Positions 1-8,737 of a stretch of 64,000 nucleotides of DNA are shown piece by piece; the stretch's first letter is position 1, and every line of letters begins with the position of its first letter. Made by a program: the position numbers and the translations under genes. This DNA comes from Bacillus sp. DTU_2020_1000418_1_SI_GHA_SEK_038. GTDB taxonomy: Bacteria > Bacillota > Bacilli > Bacillales > Cytobacillaceae. Location of the stretch: NCBI RefSeq assembly GCF_032341175.1, contig NZ_CP135435.1, positions 930,001-994,000 on the forward strand. Reading direction: 5' to 3'. A model generated the notes under the pieces. The model had not been told where the DNA came from. It worked only from the letters and a program-made list of their open reading frames with translations, and searched no databases.

Positions 1-154
1 CACTTTTAAAGCACCAGGTGGACTCTTTATCACTGAGAATCTGATGTTCAATATATCCAGGTACAAGTGGAGCCCAGTTATCAATACGACTCACGAATTC
101 CCATACAGTCCAAATAGGTGCATTTACTTCAATTTCATGGTTATAAACCGGCAT
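1..154 (-). CDS. SRPBCC-family protein, N-terminal part only
   Basis: The reading frame runs from an ATG at 154 leftwards off the window edge, so only about 51 N-terminal residues are visible. They start MPVYNHEIEVNAPIWTVWEF and continue with a DNWAPLVPGY segment. This pattern (beta strand, then P-x-x-x-V-W-x-F, then a W-x-P-x-x-P-G turn) is typical of the START/SRPBCC ligand-binding fold, in particular CoxG-like and polyketide-cyclase-like proteins. A ribosome site AAAGGGGCGGG sits just upstream of the ATG. The ligand and role cannot be read from the fragment. Confidence 0.6.
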   Translation of the reverse strand, partial: MPVYNHEIEVNAPIWTVWEFVSRIDNWAPLVPGYIEHQILSDKESTWCFKS

Positions 155-294
155 TTTTCCCGCCCCTTTAGAAATTATTCATCGTTGCCCTACATGAAAA
201 TGTATTCTGACTAAACAAAAGGTATTCCTTTTATAGCGCAGGCACCCCAAAAAGACACACTTTCATAAACTGTCCACCAAAAGTACCTACTGCA

Positions 295-391
295 GTTGTT
301 TCCATTTTTTCGTAGATTACTATAAAAATTTGTACTCTTCCCAGCGGTTGTTTCCATTTTTCCGTAGATTTCTAAAAAATTTGTACTCTTC
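295..391. repeat. Two imperfect tandem copies of a ~45-bp unit
   Basis: The unit at 295-340 recurs at 347-391. Both copies begin with GTTGTTTCCATTTTT, then CGTAGATT, and end with TTTGTACTCTT. They differ by a few substitutions and one indel. The period is about 52 bp. The repeats lie in the otherwise gene-free stretch 155-562, which also holds an inverted repeat TTAGGAT (496-502) / ATCCTAA (529-535) just upstream of the protease gene. No function is evident. Confidence 0.6.
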
Positions 392-562
392 AGCCACCGT
401 TTTTTGAAAAATAATTCTAATGGCCTATCGAAGTGAGGATGAAGGACTCAAGGGTTATCATTGAGGGATACAGAATATTTCCAATGTTATACATATTAGG
501 ATACTGGAGGTGCGTTTTGTAAAGAGGCATCCTAACCAACATCAAAGGAGATGAAAGGATTC

Positions 563-2998
563 ATGTTAAAGAAGAATATGAAAGCTTTTTTATTGGCACT
601 TGTACTATTATTAGCATTTTCACCAATGGGGGCAGGTGCAGCTGGTAAAACGGAAAGCAAGTCAGCTGCCCAGCTAGCCCAATTAGTCGGGGAGTTTAAT
701 TTTTCTTCATCAAACAGAACTAGTGTTATTGTTGAATTAACTGAGCCATCCTTGGTAGAAGCAAAGCATAAAGGAAAGAGTCAATCTAAAGCAAATCTTG
801 CTAACGCTCGTAATCAAGTAAAATCAGATGTTAGCAATGCAGCAAAAAGCTCTCAAGTTATTCGCGAATATGATTATGTATTCTCTGGCTTCTCTGTTGT
901 ATTGGCGGAAAATGAAATTCCCGCTTTATTATCTGTGCCTGGGGTAAAAGCAGTCTACCCTGATGTACAATATCAGGCAACGAGCTTAGGGGAAGGGGAA
1001 ATGATTTCCTCCGAGGAGTACAGCCCGCATATGCTTAACAGTGCACCGCATATTGGTGCCAACGAGGCTTGGGAATTTGGATATACAGGAAAGGGTGTAA
1101 CGGTTGCAGTTATCGATACAGGGGTTGATTACACTCATCCGGATTTAGCTAATGCATTTGGGAGCTATAAAGGCTGGGATTTAGTTGACAACGATAATGA
1201 TCCACAGGAAACACCTGCTGGCGATTCTAGAGGCGATGCAACAACACATGGTACGCACGTTGCAGGAACAGTTGCTGCAAATGGCCTTATTAAAGGTGTA
1301 GCCTCTGAAGCCACTTTACTTGCTTACCGTGTATTAGGTCCTGGCGGGCGTGGAACAACGGCAAACGTAATTGCTGGAATTGAAAAGGCAGTTCAAGATG
1401 GCGCAGACGTTATGAACCTATCACTAGGAAACTCACTAAATGATCCAGATTATGCTACAAGCATAGCATTGGACTGGGCGATGGCTGAAGGCGTTGTTGC
1501 TGTTACATCCAATGGAAACAGCGGTCCGAATAACTGGACAGTCGGTTCACCTGGGACGGCTCGTGATGCTATATCTGTAGGGGCAACTCAGCTGCCTTAT
1601 AATGTTTATAATGTAGCCATCTCTACAACCGAAGGGGCTAGTTATCCTTCAGCAAAAGTAATGGGATTCCCAAATGACCAAGCACTTTTGGCTTTAAATG
1701 GGGCTGAATTCGAGTTTGAATATGTAGATTTAGGTTTAACAGGTGATTTTGAAGGAAAAGATCTAACTGGAAAAATAGCTTTAATTAAACGTGGAGATAT
1801 CCCATTTGTCGATAAGGCAACGAATGCTAAAAATGCTGGTGCGGTGGGTGCCATTATCTTTAACCATAGCCCAGGGGAACAGCCTGATGTGCCAGGTACG
1901 GATGTTCCAACGATTAAAATATCGCAAGAAGATGGACAAAAGCTTCTTGATGAGTTAGAACAAGGCAATAATAAAGTGTCATTAGACATTCAATTTGCCA
2001 ATCGTGTTGGTGAAACAATGGCAGACTTTTCTTCACGCGGTCCAGTCATATACACATGGATGATTAAGCCAGATGTTTCTGCACCAGGTGTCAATATTGT
2101 AAGTACAGTTCCAACTCATGATCCATCGAATCCTCATGGATATGGAGCAAAGCAGGGGACAAGTATGGCATCTCCTCACGTGGCAGGTGCAGCAGCTTTA
2201 ATTCTGCAAGCAAATCCGAATTGGAGTGTTGCTGATGTGAAGGCAGCTCTAATGAATACAGCTGAAAATCTTATCAATCCAGCTACAGGACAAGCTTACC
2301 CACATAATACTCAAGGGGCAGGAAGTATCAAGGTTTTAGAAGCGATTCAAACCAAAACACTTGTTACTCCTGGAAGTCACTCTTTTGGAACGTTCTATAA
2401 AAATAAAGGGAAGCAAGTTGAAAAGCAGAAATTCACAATAAAAAATCTAAGTTCAGAACGAAAGACTTATAGCTTTGAAGTGAACATGGGAGCAAACTCT
2501 CATGCAATTAAAGTATCAACAAGCAATAACTTAAAAGTGAATCCTGGTCAATCTCAAAATGTTAACTTAAATGTACAGGTGGATGCAGGAGCCCTTGCAC
2601 CAGGGTATTATGAAGGCACCATCACGATTAGCGATGGTTCAGAAACGCTTGATTTACCAACGATTCTGTTTGTAAAAGAGCCAGATTATCCACGTGTGCA
2701 ATATCTTGGAGCAGGACAGGTTGCAGATGGAAAAATAGAAATTGAAGGCTTCTTCCCAGGAGGAGCGGAGGAAGTTGACCTATTTGTCTACCTATCTAAT
2801 AAAGACGGGCAGCCACTGGCATATGTAGGTGACATTGCCGTTTACAAAGATGTAAAGGCAGGCTATACGACCTTCGAATGGAATGGAGAACTGACAAACG
2901 GAACTAAGCTTTCAGCTGGCCAATATTACAATATCTATGCCTTTGCTACTTACAAAGGGCAAACCGATTTAGCTGGAACAAATGTTTTTATCGAGTAA
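563..2998 (+). CDS. vpr: Vpr-like secreted subtilisin (S8 serine protease)
   Basis: Extracellular serine endoprotease of the minor extracellular protease (Vpr) type. The start at 563 (MLKKNMKAFLLALVLLLAF) is preferred over the ATG at 551 because AAAGGAG at 544-550 abuts 551. From 563 the product is 811 aa, close to B. subtilis Vpr. Order of parts: Sec signal peptide (about 1-26, cleaved near AGA/AG), I9 propeptide (to about 135), and the S8 catalytic domain with Asp185 (IDTGVD), His229 (HGTHVAG) and Ser534 (GTSMASPHVAG). A PA domain is inserted at about 365-465, and the C-terminal Ig/FlgD-like region ends in NVFIE. The gene stands alone and ends at a strong bidirectional terminator. Signature residues are intact, so an active enzyme is expected. 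Confidence 0.9.
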   Translation: MLKKNMKAFLLALVLLLAFSPMGAGAAGKTESKSAAQLAQLVGEFNFSSSNRTSVIVELTEPSLVEAKHKGKSQSKANLANARNQVKSDVSNAAKSSQVIREYDYVFSGFSVVLAENEIPALLSVPGVKAVYPDVQYQATSLGEGEMISSEEYSPHMLNSAPHIGANEAWEFGYTGKGVTVAVIDTGVDYTHPDLANAFGSYKGWDLVDNDNDPQETPAGDSRGDATTHGTHVAGTVAANGLIKGVASEATLLAYRVLGPGGRGTTANVIAGIEKAVQDGADVMNLSLGNSLNDPDYATSIALDWAMAEGVVAVTSNGNSGPNNWTVGSPGTARDAISVGATQLPYNVYNVAISTTEGASYPSAKVMGFPNDQALLALNGAEFEFEYVDLGLTGDFEGKDLTGKIALIKRGDIPFVDKATNAKNAGAVGAIIFNHSPGEQPDVPGTDVPTIKISQEDGQKLLDELEQGNNKVSLDIQFANRVGETMADFSSRGPVIYTWMIKPDVSAPGVNIVSTVPTHDPSNPHGYGAKQGTSMASPHVAGAAALILQANPNWSVADVKAALMNTAENLINPATGQAYPHNTQGAGSIKVLEAIQTKTLVTPGSHSFGTFYKNKGKQVEKQKFTIKNLSSERKTYSFEVNMGANSHAIKVSTSNNLKVNPGQSQNVNLNVQVDAGALAPGYYEGTITISDGSETLDLPTILFVKEPDYPRVQYLGAGQVADGKIEIEGFFPGGAEEVDLFVYLSNKDGQPLAYVGDIAVYKDVKAGYTTFEWNGELTNGTKLSAGQYYNIYAFATYKGQTDLAGTNVFIE

Positions 2999-3006
2999 AA
3001 AATAAC

Positions 3007-3045
3007 AAAAAGGTCATCGTTCACATATGGAACGATGACCTTTTT
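3007..3045. terminator. Bidirectional intrinsic terminator
   Basis: Perfect 16-bp stem, AAAAAGGTCATCGTTC (3007-3022) with GAACGATGACCTTTTT (3030-3045), and a 7-nt loop. The A and T tracts serve both the protease gene and the convergent GntP-type permease. Confidence 0.9.
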
Positions 3046-3051
3046 ACGATA

Positions 3052-4392
3052 TTAGATCCCTGGAAGAATGCCGGAAAATAAGCTTAGAATATAAACCATA
3101 GCCAATGCCGATAAACCAGCTAAGAAACCGCCGACAGTCCATGCTTTCAATGTTTGCGGAATGGTCAGCTTTCCAAATTTGCTGACAACCCAGAAACCAG
3201 AGTCGTTTGGAAGAGATAATCCGATTCCTCCAGAACAAATAGCAAGTCCTAATAAAATGGGAGAAACGCCAAGGTCAACTGCAAGAGGCCCCATAATGCT
3301 GGAAGTTGTTACAAGAGCAACAGTTGCAGAACCGAGTGATGCACGTAAAATTTGCGAGAAGATGAAAGCTAGTAATAAGACTGGGATGCTTAAATCTTGC
3401 AGCGTTGCAATTAGATGATCGCCAATTCCGCTCTTATTAATAACAGCTCCAAATGCACCACCCGCACCAGTAATAAGAATGATGATTCCTGCAGAATTAA
3501 TGGCTTCAGCATATAATGTTTCTTTAGGGGTTGAAATATAAGGGCCAAGTACAACAATAGCAACGATCACACTAATAAAGAGCGCTACATTCTTCTCCCC
3601 AATAAAACCTAACGTAGAAGAAATAATCGTGCCAGGAACTAAAATTTGTGATACGGTATTAGCTAAAATTAGGACGATTGGCAATGCAAGCATAAAGAAG
3701 GATAGACCAGTGCTAATTTCTTTTCTTGGAGCATCTTGGACGCCTGCGCTTTCTTCCATCTCACCAGAATGATTTACACGTTTTCCGATAAACAAACCAT
3801 ACAGATATCCGCCGATTAATGTGGCTGGAATAGCACAAATAATGCCATATAAAATGAATAAGCCGAGATCGGATTTTGTGTTTTCAGCAACAACTAGTGG
3901 ACCAGGTGTAGGTGCGATCATGTTATGAGATACGATTAAACCTACGCCTAGTGAAGTAACAAAAGTAACGATAGAGAGACCCGTTTTCTTTGATAAGCTT
4001 TTAATTAATCCGCTAAGAATCACGAAGGCTGCATCAAAGAATACTGGAATGGAAACGGCTGTGCCTGTTAAACCTAGACCTGCTGCTGATCTTTTCGTTC
4101 CAAAGACTTTTAACACAGCTTGGGCAATTTTTTCAACCGCACCTGATGCACCTAGGAACTGACCGAATATAACGCCTAGACCAATTAATATTCCAACACC
4201 TGTTAATGTAGCCCCGAAACCTCCAGCGACAATTCCCGGTACTTCTTTAATCGGAAGGCCAATCACTATAGCTGTTGCCAAAGCAACTCCTATTAAAGAT
4301 AAAAATGGTTCAAGCTTTAATTTTAAAATTAGAAAAAATAATGCCGCTAATGATATAAGAAAAATGACTATAAGCATATTTCCTGTGACCAT
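3052..4392 (-). CDS. GntP-family gluconate/acid-sugar permease
   Basis: Polytopic inner-membrane H+ symporter of the GntP family (446 aa, usual family length). Evidence is the hydrophobic profile with a dozen or so segments and family-typical stretches: GFGATLTGVGILIGLG near residue 60, LSKKTGLS near 133, MIAPTPGPLVVAE near 158 and SLPNDSGFWVVSKF near 395. The start ATG at 4392 follows AAGGGGAG. It is the last gene of a three-gene operon after the dehydrogenase and the kinase, 145 nt beyond the kinase stop, with a nested hairpin in the gap. The context suggests uptake of a four-carbon acid sugar such as threonate or erythronate rather than gluconate, since no gluconate kinase is nearby. Substrate is inferred. 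Confidence 0.85.
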   Translation of the reverse strand: MVTGNMLIVIFLISLAALFFLILKLKLEPFLSLIGVALATAIVIGLPIKEVPGIVAGGFGATLTGVGILIGLGVIFGQFLGASGAVEKIAQAVLKVFGTKRSAAGLGLTGTAVSIPVFFDAAFVILSGLIKSLSKKTGLSIVTFVTSLGVGLIVSHNMIAPTPGPLVVAENTKSDLGLFILYGIICAIPATLIGGYLYGLFIGKRVNHSGEMEESAGVQDAPRKEISTGLSFFMLALPIVLILANTVSQILVPGTIISSTLGFIGEKNVALFISVIVAIVVLGPYISTPKETLYAEAINSAGIIILITGAGGAFGAVINKSGIGDHLIATLQDLSIPVLLLAFIFSQILRASLGSATVALVTTSSIMGPLAVDLGVSPILLGLAICSGGIGLSLPNDSGFWVVSKFGKLTIPQTLKAWTVGGFLAGLSALAMVYILSLFSGILPGI

Positions 4393-4459
4393 TTTGTTTT
4401 CTCCCCTTATTAAATGGTTAAATTATAAAATAATTCAAGTTGGAATCTAAAATTAGCCG

Positions 4460-4508
4460 ATAGACCAGCTATCACAGTGCTTTTTATAGCTTGATCAAGG
4501 AGGTCTAT
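4460..4508. other. Nested intercistronic hairpin
   Basis: Between the kinase stop and the permease start lies a nested dyad. ATAGACC (4460-4466) and AGCTAT (4467-4472) pair with ATAGCT (4486-4491) and GGTCTAT (4502-4508), with an asymmetric bulge. No run of T follows, so an mRNA-stability or processing element is more likely than a terminator. Confidence 0.5.
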
Positions 4509-4537
4509 GGATAATGATATCTCTTAATTTTTGAGAA

Positions 4538-5968
4538 TTACTTTCCTTCTAAACAAAGGACAACCTCTTTTAGCGTTGTGGTGGTTCCAACATTTCCAGG
4601 GAAGATAATATAAGGAATATGAGGGAATGTGCTTTCATCACCCGTTTTCCAAACCGGAACACCAGGAGCGATTTGCCCAGCAACGGCTGCACGCTTGACC
4701 TTTAGCCCTTTTGTTCCAATATCGCTTGAGGTAATGCCGCCCTTCCCAATAATATAATTAGGTCTGACAGCAAAGTTACTTACGATACTTGTGACCGCAT
4801 TAGAAATTTCTACGGAAAGCTTTAATTCCTCTTCCTCCATGCCTTCACCAAGATCAAGCCGCTCCCGTCTTGTGTAAATAACTGTCGTCACACCTTCAGA
4901 GACCTTTTGCTCTGCTTCAAGCTTGGCTCGTTTCACTTCATTTAAGAAGGCTGGTTTGTCTAATACAAGATGAACGTTTAATTCAATAAAGTGAAGGGAG
5001 GATAAAGATTTTAAGGCTTGCAGCTGATCAGTTGTCTTTTTAACATGGGAACCGACAATGACAAGACCGCCATTTTTTTGTTCTTCTGTAATTAATTCCG
5101 ACCTTTCTAATAAAGGACGTGAAGAAATATCCCCGATAACCTTTGTAAATGCTGCAGCAGTTCGAAACAAGAATTGTTTTCCCTTTTGTATAGCTTGGAT
5201 CAAGGCGCAAGAGAAAATTATTAAATCCTCTTCTTCAATCGCGTTGACAACCACTTTTCCGAAATTTGAAACCTTCATTAGCTGCTCTGTAATATCGTCA
5301 ACGACCATTTGGCGAAGAGATTGTAAAGAAATATAGGTTACATTTTCCTTAGAAAACTGACCGCCTGTTTTTTCTTCAATCCATTCTCCTAAGTGGCTTG
5401 AGTGGTAGCCAAACGTTCTGTCTTTAGCAAATTCCGTTTCACCAGCAGGAACTAATGCATTTCCTTGTTGAACATAGTGAATATCGTTGATAGTTAGGCG
5501 CCCTCCTTCTTTAAAGAAAGGAATTAGCACCTCACCGTCTAATGGTGCCCCGCTATTATTTTCAATCGTATGGCGCATCACTTCTGTTTCAAGTGGGTAA
5601 TGTCCTCTTAAAGTAGAGTCGCCACGGCTAATAAGAATAAAAGGGCGATCGTATTTCTTAGAGATTTTCTCAACCCGTTCCGCGATGTCACGATGAACCT
5701 GTTCTGTTTCCTTTGCCGTAAAAGCTCTAGAATTTGTCAGTATAAAAAACATTTGTGCATCATCTTGGAATCCGTGTTCAATCGTATCCTCTGACCAATC
5801 AGTAAAGACGGAGACATTATGAACCGTTTGTACGCCAGTCGGGTCATCATCAAGAACAATAATTTTATGATCAAAACTAGGACGGATGGCAGTCCATAAT
5901 TTCCTTACAGCTTCTTTATCAATGGGAGGATAGGATGCAATTACTTCATCTGCTTTCTGCCATTCCAT
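4538..5968 (-). CDS. Four-carbon acid sugar kinase (OtnK/DtnK-like, DUF1537)
   Basis: Predicted ATP-dependent kinase that phosphorylates 2-oxo-tetronate or a related tetronate. The family signature IIVLDDDPTGVQTVHNVSV lies near the N-terminus (residues about 36-55). The C-terminal nucleotide-binding domain shows IIGKGGITSSDIGTKGL and a GNVGTTTTL loop. At 476 aa it is slightly longer than the roughly 420-aa enzymes. Its start overlaps the stop of the upstream dehydrogenase (TAATG arrangement at 5966-5970), so the two are translationally coupled. In known pathways (LtnD-OtnK-OtnI-OtnC) the kinase follows the dehydrogenase. The isomerase and decarboxylase partners are absent here. The exact stereochemistry of the substrate cannot be told from the sequence. 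Confidence 0.8.
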   Translation of the reverse strand: MEWQKADEVIASYPPIDKEAVRKLWTAIRPSFDHKIIVLDDDPTGVQTVHNVSVFTDWSEDTIEHGFQDDAQMFFILTNSRAFTAKETEQVHRDIAERVEKISKKYDRPFILISRGDSTLRGHYPLETEVMRHTIENNSGAPLDGEVLIPFFKEGGRLTINDIHYVQQGNALVPAGETEFAKDRTFGYHSSHLGEWIEEKTGGQFSKENVTYISLQSLRQMVVDDITEQLMKVSNFGKVVVNAIEEEDLIIFSCALIQAIQKGKQFLFRTAAAFTKVIGDISSRPLLERSELITEEQKNGGLVIVGSHVKKTTDQLQALKSLSSLHFIELNVHLVLDKPAFLNEVKRAKLEAEQKVSEGVTTVIYTRRERLDLGEGMEEEELKLSVEISNAVTSIVSNFAVRPNYIIGKGGITSSDIGTKGLKVKRAAVAGQIAPGVPVWKTGDESTFPHIPYIIFPGNVGTTTTLKEVVLCLEGK

Positions 5969-6861
5969 TAATTACCGGCACCTTTCACTTCAAAATTAGC
6001 AAGCTTTTCATAATATTGAACTAAGCCACCATGATCATCTGCTTCTTTGCCATCAACTTTTAAAGCATGGAACATTTCAAGTACTTGTGTTGTAAGAGGG
6101 ATAGGAACTCCGATTGAGTGAGCTGTATCCATTACATTCGTTAAATCTTTGAGGTTGATATCAATTCTTCCGCCTGCTACAAAATTTCTTTCAAGAATTA
6201 ATGGAACTTTGGCATCAAGTACTGAACTTCCAGCTAGACCTCCGCGAATAGCCTCGTACATTTTCTGAATATCTATACCAGCCTTAGCTGCAAGGACGAG
6301 AGCCTCTGACATCGCAGCAATGTTCACATTGACCATAATTTGATTAGCTAGCTTGGCCGTTGTCCCGCAGCCGTTATCTCCAACAAGAGTAATAGCCGAT
6401 CCCATGCATTCTAAAATAGGTTTTACTTTTTCAAAAATTTCTTCTTTTCCGCCTACCATAATGGCAAGTGTACCGTCTATAGCTTTAGGTTCCCCGCCGC
6501 TTACCGGCGCATCCAGCATATGAAGGCCTCTTTCTGCTAGGGCAGCCGCTAGTTCCTTCGAAGCGACAGGAGTGATGGAGCTCATATCGATGATAATAGA
6601 ACCTTCATGTGCGCCTTCCATAATCCCGTTTTCACCATAAATAACACTTTTTACATGCTCAGTTTTTGGAAGCATCGTGAAAATAACCTCGCTGCTTTGA
6701 GCGACTTCCTTTGGAGATTGAGCTTCTTTGGCTCCATCTTGCTTTAATTGCTGAACCGCAGCCTCATTTATATCAAATACAGTTACCTCATAGCCTTTTT
6801 TTAAAAGATTACATGCCATGGGCCTTCCCATGATTCCGAGTCCGATGAAACCAAGTTTCAT
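5968..6861 (-). CDS. NAD-dependent beta-hydroxyacid dehydrogenase (LtnD/GarR-like)
   Basis: Soluble NAD(P)-dependent oxidoreductase of the 3-hydroxyisobutyrate/tartronate-semialdehyde/threonate dehydrogenase family, 297 aa. Visible motifs are the N-terminal dinucleotide loop GLGIMGRP (residues 7-14), the substrate loop DAPVSGGEPKA (117-127) and the catalytic lysine Lys170 in GCGTTAKLANQ. It is the first gene of the operon with the acid-sugar kinase and GntP permease. The most likely reaction is oxidation of L-threonate or D-erythronate at C2 (LtnD role). GarR/GlxR-type chemistry is the alternative. The 5' region carries four phased palindromes, probably bound by the divergent GntR regulator. 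Confidence 0.8.
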   Translation of the reverse strand: MKLGFIGLGIMGRPMACNLLKKGYEVTVFDINEAAVQQLKQDGAKEAQSPKEVAQSSEVIFTMLPKTEHVKSVIYGENGIMEGAHEGSIIIDMSSITPVASKELAAALAERGLHMLDAPVSGGEPKAIDGTLAIMVGGKEEIFEKVKPILECMGSAITLVGDNGCGTTAKLANQIMVNVNIAAMSEALVLAAKAGIDIQKMYEAIRGGLAGSSVLDAKVPLILERNFVAGGRIDINLKDLTNVMDTAHSIGVPIPLTTQVLEMFHALKVDGKEADDHGGLVQYYEKLANFEVKGAGN

Positions 6862-6918
6862 TTCAAATCCTCCTCTTAATAAACCGCTTTCAAATCCTCT
6901 GTTAATTACACACGAAAA

Positions 6919-6990
6919 TTGTACACAAATTATTCAAAAATGTATACAAAAATAATTAGAAAGTGTACAAAAGAATAAAAATCGTATACA
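6919..6990. promoter_or_regulatory. Four phased palindromic operators in the divergent region
   Basis: Four copies of a TGTAYACA-type palindrome are centred at about 6922.5 (TTGTACACAA), 6944.5 (ATGTATACAA), 6966.5 (AGTGTACAAA) and 6986.5 (TCGTATACAG). Centre-to-centre distances are 22, 22 and 20 bp, about two helical turns each, so all sites face the same side of the DNA. TTGTATACAA-like sites are typical of FadR/FCD-type GntR repressors, and such a regulator is encoded at 7145. The array lies just upstream of the dehydrogenase gene (start 6861), so repression of the acid-sugar operon and possibly of the regulator is inferred. Confidence 0.75.
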
Positions 6991-7144
6991 GTCAGGTTAT
7001 TCCTTTTAAAAATGAATCATTCAAACTATACTTTTACATAAGGAGTAAGCGATCCTATTTACAGTATTTATTATTTTCCTAATGGAAGAAATTACTCTTC
7101 CTTCACTTCTTTTTGTCATAACTTTTATTAGGAGTCGATAGTCA

Positions 7145-7762
7145 TTGGTAAGGCAAACGACAGGATTAGCGTATTTGCAATCATATGAATATATAAGAGA
7201 TAAAATTTTAAACGGTGAGCTGCCGAGGGGTACGAAGCTTGTTGAAGAAAGACTGGCTGAAGAACTAGGTGTTAGCCGGACACCAGTGCGTGAATCAATC
7301 AGAAAGCTCGAACAAGAGGGATTAGTTAAACAAAAGAGGGTCGTTAATCCAACAGATATGGATTTGCGAAATATTTTCCAAGTTAGGATCCTGCTAGAAG
7401 GATTTGCTGCGCGCTATTCAGCGACTTATATGAGCCAAGCGGCATTGGAACAGTTAGAGCAGTGCATAGAAATTGGACACTCGGGAACAACGGAAGAAAT
7501 TATGAAAGCAAATGAAGAATTTCATAATATCATTGTACAAACAACAAATAACCCGATGATGATTGATATTATTGACCGGATGCAATCCATTATTTATTTG
7601 TTCAGAAAAACGGTTGTCTACCATAAACGTCCATTTTTAATTGAGGAGCACAGACAAATTTTTGAAGCCATTCAATCTCATGATGGTGAAGAAGCAGAGA
7701 GGATCATGAAGAAACATTTGCAGGCAGACTTGGATTTTTGTTTACATATGCTAAATCAATAA
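7145..7762 (+). CDS. GntR-family (FCD/FadR subgroup) transcriptional regulator
   Basis: DNA-binding regulator of 205 aa. The N-terminal winged helix (residues about 10-75) contains RGTKLVEERLAEELGVSRTP followed by VRESIRKLEQEGLV, the classic GntR signature. The C-terminal alpha-helical FCD domain (about 85-200) has the metal/ligand-type residues in ANEEFHNIIV and EEHRQIFEAI. The start is TTG at 7145, set by TAGGAG at 7129-7134 with about 10 nt spacing. It is divergent from the acid-sugar operon and probably represses it until the sugar acid or a derivative binds the FCD domain. A terminator follows directly. Confidence 0.85.
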   Translation: MVRQTTGLAYLQSYEYIRDKILNGELPRGTKLVEERLAEELGVSRTPVRESIRKLEQEGLVKQKRVVNPTDMDLRNIFQVRILLEGFAARYSATYMSQAALEQLEQCIEIGHSGTTEEIMKANEEFHNIIVQTTNNPMMIDIIDRMQSIIYLFRKTVVYHKRPFLIEEHRQIFEAIQSHDGEEAERIMKKHLQADLDFCLHMLNQ

Positions 7763-7763
7763 A

Positions 7764-7810
7764 GCAAAATGTAAAGCCGTTCAATATTTTGAACGGCTTT
7801 GCATTTTTTA
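7764..7810 (+). terminator. Intrinsic terminator after the GntR gene
   Basis: Stem AAATGTAAAGCCGTTCAA (7767-7784) with TTGAACGGCTTTGCATTT (7789-7806), one wobble pair, followed by a T run. Confidence 0.9.
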
Positions 7811-7850
7811 ATATTGCGATTAGAATGATTTCGTACTGGCCTTGAACGAT

Positions 7851-8582
7851 TTATTTAGTCGAACGAGTCTTATCCCTCAATTTCTCATACCATAATATTG
7901 TCTTGCTTGGATCTTTATCATTGATGAAGATTTTCCTTTTTTCCAGTTCAATATATACATACGGGGAGGCTCCTTTCTGAATAAAAAGCAGGCTGCTTCC
8001 ATAATCTTTCACCTTAAAATGGCCTTTTGACAGCGTTGGCATTCCGATACCGTTCGTTCTTACTGTAATATCGGGCATCACCTCCAATAATTCAACGTGT
8101 ATAATGCCATCAATTGGCCATTCATCTCCGTACATCCCAGTTATCTCAAAACTATTTTCCTTTACACTTAGTTCATATCCCTGATAGCTAAATACAGAAA
8201 GAGTTGTGATCGTCCCAATTACTACGATAAATAGGATGGTGCTGATTATATAGCTTCGCTTTCTTTTACTAGGAATATCAAATTTAGATAAATAAATGAG
8301 GCCGCCCATTAATAGAACCAGTATAACTCCAAATTGAACTTCCATCGAATATGTAAAAGAACTAAACGAGAGAGGCAGCATAATGATCATAACAACTGCC
8401 GTAACAAGTAACAGATTTCCGATTTTTTGAGGATATCCATTCGCAATCAACTGCTGTTTTTCCGTTTCAGAACGGGATGAAAATCCCGAAATTAAAAAAT
8501 AAGCTTTCTTGTAACGCACAGCCCAGCCAAGCACTAAAAACAATAATCCAATCATTAATTGTGAAATAAAAAGCCCCCACAT
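7851..8582 (-). CDS. Membrane protein with DUF3784-like N-terminus and PH-like C-terminus
   Basis: Unrecognised membrane protein of about 243 aa from the ATG at 8582. The upstream extension to a GTG at 8714 is rejected because it would start inside the panE terminator. The first ~60 residues (MWGLFISQLMIGLLFLVLGW, then KKAYFLISGF and a charged stretch) resemble the DUF3784 arrangement of a TM helix followed by an SGF-type turn. Further TM helices lie at about 60-80, 88-110 and 118-140. The C-terminal ~100 residues are soluble, with the strand pattern YELSVKENSFEITGMYG seen in bacterial PH-like domains. No partner gene is obvious and the function is unknown. Confidence 0.6.
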   Translation of the reverse strand: MWGLFISQLMIGLLFLVLGWAVRYKKAYFLISGFSSRSETEKQQLIANGYPQKIGNLLLVTAVVMIIMLPLSFSSFTYSMEVQFGVILVLLMGGLIYLSKFDIPSKRKRSYIISTILFIVVIGTITTLSVFSYQGYELSVKENSFEITGMYGDEWPIDGIIHVELLEVMPDITVRTNGIGMPTLSKGHFKVKDYGSSLLFIQKGASPYVYIELEKRKIFINDKDPSKTILWYEKLRDKTRSTK

Positions 8583-8701
8583 GGATATATGAATACCACC
8601 TTTTAAAAATATTCTTTCTCCTATTAGTTTAACAGAAATGGGGCTGCTTTTTTGGATGAAAAGAGGAAATGGATGTTTGATGTTGTGCTCTTTACTAAAC
8701 C

Positions 8702-8731
8702 AAAAAGATGCCACCTAATAGGGCAGCATCC
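8702..8731 (-). terminator. Intrinsic terminator of panE
   Basis: On the minus strand the imperfect stem GATGCTGCC / GGTGGCATC with loop CTATTA is followed by TTTTT. It lies seven bases past the panE stop. Confidence 0.75.
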
Positions 8732-8737
8732 ATTTAT

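Noticed and set aside
8583..8714. GTG-started extension of the membrane protein at 7851
   Set aside because: The GTG lies inside the panE terminator, so the mRNA would start too late to include it.
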